64,000 nucleotides of DNA, from positions 12,388 to 76,387 of the forward strand of contig CALCVP010000001.1 in the NCBI GenBank assembly GCA_937907705.1, read 5' to 3'. Source of the DNA: an uncultured Prevotella sp. Lineage in GTDB: Bacteria; Bacteroidota; Bacteroidia; Bacteroidales; Bacteroidaceae. Both the position numbers and the translations under genes were made by a program. Positions within the stretch are counted from its first letter, which is position 1. Each line of letters opens with the position of its first letter. Below, in pieces: positions 60,078-64,000 of the stretch. The notes beneath the pieces are model-generated. The model was given only the letters and a program-made list of their open reading frames with translations, did not search any database and was not told the origin of the DNA.

Positions 60078-61205
60078 ATGCAATTTCAACTTCAACACAC
60101 AGATTCGGCAAGCGATGCCAGAACTGGTATTATAACGACTGACCATGGACAGATAAAGACACCTGTCTTTATGCCTGTAGGAACAGTGGGCAGTGTAAAA
60201 GGAGTACACTTTAACGAACTGAAAGAGCAAGTAAAGGCTCAAATCATATTGGGCAACACTTACCATTTGTACCTGCGTCCGGGTTTGGATGTATTGAAAG
60301 CGGCAGGTGGTTTGCACAAGTTCAACACATGGGACAGACCTATTTTGACAGATAGTGGTGGTTTTCAGGTGTTTTCGCTTACAGGCATTCGCAAGCTGAA
60401 AGAAGAAGGCTGTGAGTTTCGCTCACATATAGACGGCTCAAAACACTTCTTTACGCCAGAAAGCGTGATAGATACAGAGCGCGTGATAGGAGCGGATATC
60501 ATGATGGCTTTTGACGAGTGCCCTCCAGGACAAAGCGACTATCAGTATGCCAAGAAGAGTCTTATGCTTACCCAGCGATGGCTGGACCGCTGCATCAAAC
60601 GGATGAACGAAACGCAACCCCTCTATGGATACAGCCAAAGCCTGTTCCCCATCGTACAGGGATGCACCTTTAAAGACCTTAGAAGAGAAGCTGCCAAATA
60701 TGTAGCAGATAAAGGGGCCGACGGCAATGCCATCGGTGGATTGGCCGTAGGCGAACCTACCGAGGTAATGTATGAGATGATTGAAGTGGTAAACGGGATA
60801 CTGCCTAAAGACAAACCTCGATACCTGATGGGAGTGGGCACGCCGCAAAACATACTGGAGGCGATAGAGCGAGGCGTGGATATGTTTGACTGCGTAATGC
60901 CTACACGCAATGGACGCAACGCCATGTTGTTTACATACAATGGCACCATGAACATGAGAAACAAGAAATGGGAAAACGATTTTTCGCCTATTGACCCTGA
61001 CGGCTGTGAATATGACAGAATCTATTCCAAGGCTTACTTGCATCACTTGTTCAAGGCTCAAGAGCTGCTGGCCATGCAGATAGCCTCTGTACACAACCTT
61101 GCGTTCTATCTTAGACTGGTTACTGACGCACGTATGCATATAGAGGCGGGCGATTTTGTACAGTGGAAAGCATCTGTTATAGACCAGTTGGGCAGGAGAG
61201 TGTAG
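60078..61205 (+). CDS. tgt: tRNA-guanine transglycosylase lacking the usual zinc cysteines
   Basis: Exchanges guanine-34 of certain tRNAs for preQ1 on the way to queuosine. From ATG 60078 it is 375 aa, the usual length; a start at 60054 would add 8 residues not seen in relatives I know. Active-site stretches are DSGGFQVFSL, FDECPP, GGLAVGEP and DCVMPTRNGRN. In the C-terminal zinc region, where E. coli has DPECDCYTC, this protein has DPDGCEYDR (306-314): the three cysteine ligand positions are Gly, Glu and Arg, although the His in VHNLAFY is kept. The fold there must be held without zinc. Neighbours lon and lptG/F suggest conserved Bacteroidetes order. Confidence 0.93.
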   Translation: MQFQLQHTDSASDARTGIITTDHGQIKTPVFMPVGTVGSVKGVHFNELKEQVKAQIILGNTYHLYLRPGLDVLKAAGGLHKFNTWDRPILTDSGGFQVFSLTGIRKLKEEGCEFRSHIDGSKHFFTPESVIDTERVIGADIMMAFDECPPGQSDYQYAKKSLMLTQRWLDRCIKRMNETQPLYGYSQSLFPIVQGCTFKDLRREAAKYVADKGADGNAIGGLAVGEPTEVMYEMIEVVNGILPKDKPRYLMGVGTPQNILEAIERGVDMFDCVMPTRNGRNAMLFTYNGTMNMRNKKWENDFSPIDPDGCEYDRIYSKAYLHHLFKAQELLAMQIASVHNLAFYLRLVTDARMHIEAGDFVQWKASVIDQLGRRV

Positions 61206-61238
61206 GAAAACAAACAGATTTGTTGAGGCAAAAGCAAT

Positions 61239-62468
61239 ATGAAAAATTCTCAAATTAGAAAGTATCTTCAACTGTTAAAGTTGCTTAGAACGCTCAAGAG
61301 CCATTTTCATTGGCTTGTGGTTGCTTTGGCATGTATGGGTAGGCATCTGCTTTGGCTGAGGGTCATTAATCCATTCCACTATATAAAGCGGCTGGATTGG
61401 TATATCATCAAGAAATTTATTGGTACCTATTTCTTTGCCATCGTATTGATTATCAGTATATCTATTGTATTTGATGTCAACGAAAACTTGGCTAAGTTTG
61501 CACAGTATCATGCTCCATTGAGAGGCATCGTTTTTGATTATTACATGAACTTTGTGCCTTATTTTGCAAATCTTTTCAGTCCACTGTTTGTCTTTATTGC
61601 TGTTATATTCTTTACTTCCAAGTTGGCAGGCAATTCAGAGATTATTGCCATGTTGGCTGCCGGCATGAGTTTTAAGCGGTTGATGCGGCCTTATATGATT
61701 TCGGCTACGTTCATCTCTATACTTACTTTCGTGTTGGGAGCCTATGTAATACCAAAAGGCACAATCGAGATGCAAAACTTCAAGACCATGTATATGAACA
61801 AGAAGAAGAATACATCGGCCGATAATGTGCAGTTGCAGGTGGGCAAAGGTGTCATAGCCTATATTCAGCACTATGATGACAACAGAAAATGTGGGTATGG
61901 CTTTTGCCTTGACAAGTTTGAAAACAAGAAACTGGTGAGCCATATGACCGCATCGCAAGTGCAATATGACACGATATCTGACTCTAAATATCATTGGAAA
62001 GCTACAGGATGGCGTATCAGGCAACTTAGAGGTATGCGTGAGAATATCACCAGTGGATCGGTTAAAGACACGGTGATTATGATGGAGCCTACAGACCTGG
62101 TGTTTTCTAAAGGACAGCAAGAGACCTTTACCAGTCCTCAACTGAAAGAATATATCAGTAAGCAGATAGACCGTGGCTCAAGCAATGTAGTACAGTATGA
62201 AGTAGAGTATCATAAGCGAATAGCCACCTCTTTTGCCTCTTTCATATTGACAACAATAGGTGTTTCGTTGTCTTCAAGAAAGCGGAAAGGTGGAATGGGC
62301 ATGTATCTTGGTATCGGCCTGGCATTGAGCTTCGGCTATATTTTGCTGCAAGCAGTGTCGTCTACTTTTGCTATCAATGCCGATACCCCACCTATGTTGG
62401 CGGCATGGATGCCTAATATAATATTTACTGTGGTAGCTTACTTCTGTTACCGCAAAGCACCAAATTAA
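61239..62468 (+). CDS. LptF/LptG-family LPS export permease (YjgP/YjgQ)
   Basis: An inner-membrane subunit of the LPS transporter LptB2FG. 409 aa. Six membrane segments are expected: TM1 around 50-68 (KKFIGTYFFAIVLIISISIV), TM2-3 near 88-155, then a periplasmic beta-jellyroll (about 165-310) and TM4-6 at the C-terminus (ASFILTTIGVSLSSRK and following). The N-terminal 45 residues before LDWYIIKKFIGTYF are longer than normal, so the true start may be the ATG at 61335. LptF and LptG cannot be separated here. It lies 33 bases after tgt and 6 before the helicase. Confidence 0.88.
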   Translation: MKNSQIRKYLQLLKLLRTLKSHFHWLVVALACMGRHLLWLRVINPFHYIKRLDWYIIKKFIGTYFFAIVLIISISIVFDVNENLAKFAQYHAPLRGIVFDYYMNFVPYFANLFSPLFVFIAVIFFTSKLAGNSEIIAMLAAGMSFKRLMRPYMISATFISILTFVLGAYVIPKGTIEMQNFKTMYMNKKKNTSADNVQLQVGKGVIAYIQHYDDNRKCGYGFCLDKFENKKLVSHMTASQVQYDTISDSKYHWKATGWRIRQLRGMRENITSGSVKDTVIMMEPTDLVFSKGQQETFTSPQLKEYISKQIDRGSSNVVQYEVEYHKRIATSFASFILTTIGVSLSSRKRKGGMGMYLGIGLALSFGYILLQAVSSTFAINADTPPMLAAWMPNIIFTVVAYFCYRKAPN

Positions 62469-62474
62469 TAGAAT

Positions 62475-63740
62475 ATGGATTTTTATGATTTAGATTTAAG
62501 CGATAATACCCTTGATGCCATTGACGATATGGGATGGACAACATGCACTCCTATTCAGGAGAAATGTATTCCTGAGATATTGGATGGCAGAGACTTGTTG
62601 GGTATAGCACAGACAGGTACAGGCAAAACCGCTGCCTATTTGTTGCCAATATTGAGCTTGTTGGATGAAGAAGATTTTCCTGAAGATGCCATCAATTGTG
62701 TAATAATGAGTCCTACACGCGAGCTGGCACAACAGATAGATCAGGCTATGCAGGGCTTTTCCTATTATATACCGGGTGTTAGCAGTGTAGCTGTGTATGG
62801 TGGCAACGACGGCAATAGATATGAACAGGAAAGCAAAGGTATGAAGATGGGGTGCGACATCGTTATTGCTACCCCAGGCCGACTGATAAGCCACATTACA
62901 ATGGGAAATGTAGATCTTGGTAAAGTGTCTTTCTTTGTGCTTGATGAGGCTGACAGAATGTTGGATATGGGCTTTTCTGAAGATATCATGTCTATAGCAA
63001 AGCTGCTTCCCGACACCTGCCAAACCATTTTGTTCTCGGCTACTATGCCCGACAAGATAGAGAAGCTGGCTAAAACGATACTGAAAAATCCTGCTATTAT
63101 CAAACTTGCAGTCAATAAGCCGGCAGAGAAGATCAAGCAACTGGCTTATGTATGCCACGAAAACCAAAAGATGGGTGTGCTTCGCACTATCTTCAAAGAT
63201 AAGCAGCTAAAGCGTATCATCATATTCTCAAGCTCTAAAGTGAAAGTGAAGGAGATAAACAGGGCTTTACACACTTTGCATATTAAAAGTGGAGAGATGC
63301 ATTCTGACCTTACTCAAGTGGAAAGGGATGAAACCATGTATCAGTTTAAGAGCGGACAGATTGATGTGCTTGTAGCTACTGACATTGTAGCAAGAGGCAT
63401 TGACATAGATGACATTTCCATGGTCATTAACTATGATGTTCCACACGACTCTGAAGATTATGTTCACCGTATAGGTCGTACGGCACGTGCAGATCACGAT
63501 GGTACAGCCATTACCTTGGTGAGAGGTAAAGAAGTGGGAAACTTTATGCAGATAGAGAAATTCTTGGGAAAAGAAGTAGAGAAGGTTCCACTTCCAAAGG
63601 GATTGGGAAAAGCTCCCGAATATAAGATAATGGGTAAAAAACGTTTCTCAGCTAAAGGAAAACGAATTGAAAACAGTAAGAATAAAGGGCATAAAAGCTA
63701 TCGAAAAGGTGGCAATAAAGCAAGGAAAGAAAGGCGATAA
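62475..63740 (+). CDS. DEAD-box RNA helicase (RhlE-like)
   Basis: 421 aa. Unwinds RNA, usually in ribosome assembly or mRNA decay. Q motif in TPIQEKCIPE, motif I AQTGTGKTAAY, Ia SPTRELAQQ, II LDEADRML, III SAT, IV IIFSSSK, V ATDIVARGIDIDD and VI HRIGRTARA are all present and in order. The tail from about 375 is very basic (KGKRIENSKNKGHKSYRKGG), which fits RNA binding. Last gene of the lon-tgt-lptG/F-helicase row. Confidence 0.94.
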   Translation: MDFYDLDLSDNTLDAIDDMGWTTCTPIQEKCIPEILDGRDLLGIAQTGTGKTAAYLLPILSLLDEEDFPEDAINCVIMSPTRELAQQIDQAMQGFSYYIPGVSSVAVYGGNDGNRYEQESKGMKMGCDIVIATPGRLISHITMGNVDLGKVSFFVLDEADRMLDMGFSEDIMSIAKLLPDTCQTILFSATMPDKIEKLAKTILKNPAIIKLAVNKPAEKIKQLAYVCHENQKMGVLRTIFKDKQLKRIIIFSSSKVKVKEINRALHTLHIKSGEMHSDLTQVERDETMYQFKSGQIDVLVATDIVARGIDIDDISMVINYDVPHDSEDYVHRIGRTARADHDGTAITLVRGKEVGNFMQIEKFLGKEVEKVPLPKGLGKAPEYKIMGKKRFSAKGKRIENSKNKGHKSYRKGGNKARKERR

Positions 63741-64000
63741 ACGTGCTGTATCAACTGCTGGCAAGGCGACTGTACCAGTTGAGCGCAAAGGAAATGCTCA
63801 ATAGAAAGCCACTCTGTATTGTCTTGTTAAAAGAGTAAAGAAACGTTGGCGGCTTTTGAGTGGCTGTATCTATTTCTGATAGGATAAAATTTACAAATCT
63901 AACTCGCTCTAAATTGGACTTTGAGTGAATATCAAGAAGTTGGGAGTTTGCCTATATTATATAGGTAACAATATGGAAACGAGCGGACTTCTGCTCGTTT
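63741..64000. other. Intergenic end of the window with a terminator-like hairpin
   Basis: No ORF. AAACGAGC (63977-63984) pairs with GCTCGTTT (63993-64000) at the very edge. The window stops before a T-run can be seen. An imperfect GCCACTC/GAGTGGC pair at about 63808 and 63860 also occurs. Confidence 0.45.

Overview
The window is a chromosomal piece of a Bacteroidales bacterium, most likely Prevotella or a close relative. The reasons are a SusC/SusD pair, Bacteroidetes-type promoters (TTTG, 19-20 bases, TAnnTTTG), a Rho factor with a very long N-terminal insertion, a pectin GH28-GH105 fusion, a ThiD-ThiE fusion and a Wzc-type kinase with a Tyr/Gly-rich tail. Base composition is low to moderate GC, and AT-richer in the restriction-modification island. 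Genus level is inference; no rRNA is present. I saw no tRNA, rRNA, CRISPR array, prophage or intact insertion sequence.

Layout. 1-2522: minus-strand GH28-GH105 pectinase, cut by the window edge. 2523-3503: a long non-coding stretch with a candidate small RNA, a 22-bp tandem array and an inverted-repeat element. 3504-9435: fmt, glmS and a sigma factor/anti-sigma-like/secreted protein module, all minus. 9745-17546: gtrA, prfC, a DUF4924 gene, a LysE exporter, a ROK sugar kinase, tsaC and a ClC channel. 17814-19630: a two-gene type II restriction-modification operon. 20045-24230: a small HAD protein, wzc and rmlA (exopolysaccharide). 24553-27464: a gene of unknown function, then coiled-coil gene-zapA-rny. 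28157-31984: a hemerythrin-LuxR regulator and nrdDG (anaerobic dNTP synthesis). 32214-38221: engB, an ABC-F ATPase, rho and mscS. 38732-43118: two lipoproteins and a membrane-bound helix-turn-helix regulator. 43804-54221: a short-chain dehydrogenase, susD, susC, a HAD phosphatase and a secreted GH2 beta-galactosidase. 54436-56562: tenI-like and thiDE genes under a TPP riboswitch. 57542-63740: lon, tgt, lptG/F and a DEAD-box helicase.

Most genes are housekeeping. The less expected content is between genes. Arrays with a 21-22 bp period occur in at least five intergenic regions (about 3277, 6770, 38250, 44942 and 57121). A dispersed 40-85 bp inverted-repeat element of the form AGTAGGTGTTCAAAAT / ATTTTGAATACCTACT recurs in at least four places. 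Two promoter-plus-terminator units without an ORF look like small RNA genes (about 2992 and 43565). The ABC-F gene has an attenuator-like leader with mutually exclusive pairings, and engB and nrdD have structured leaders. Among the proteins, Tgt has lost the three zinc-binding cysteines normal for the family, and a hemerythrin domain is fused to a LuxR-type DNA-binding domain immediately upstream of the oxygen-sensitive ribonucleotide reductase.
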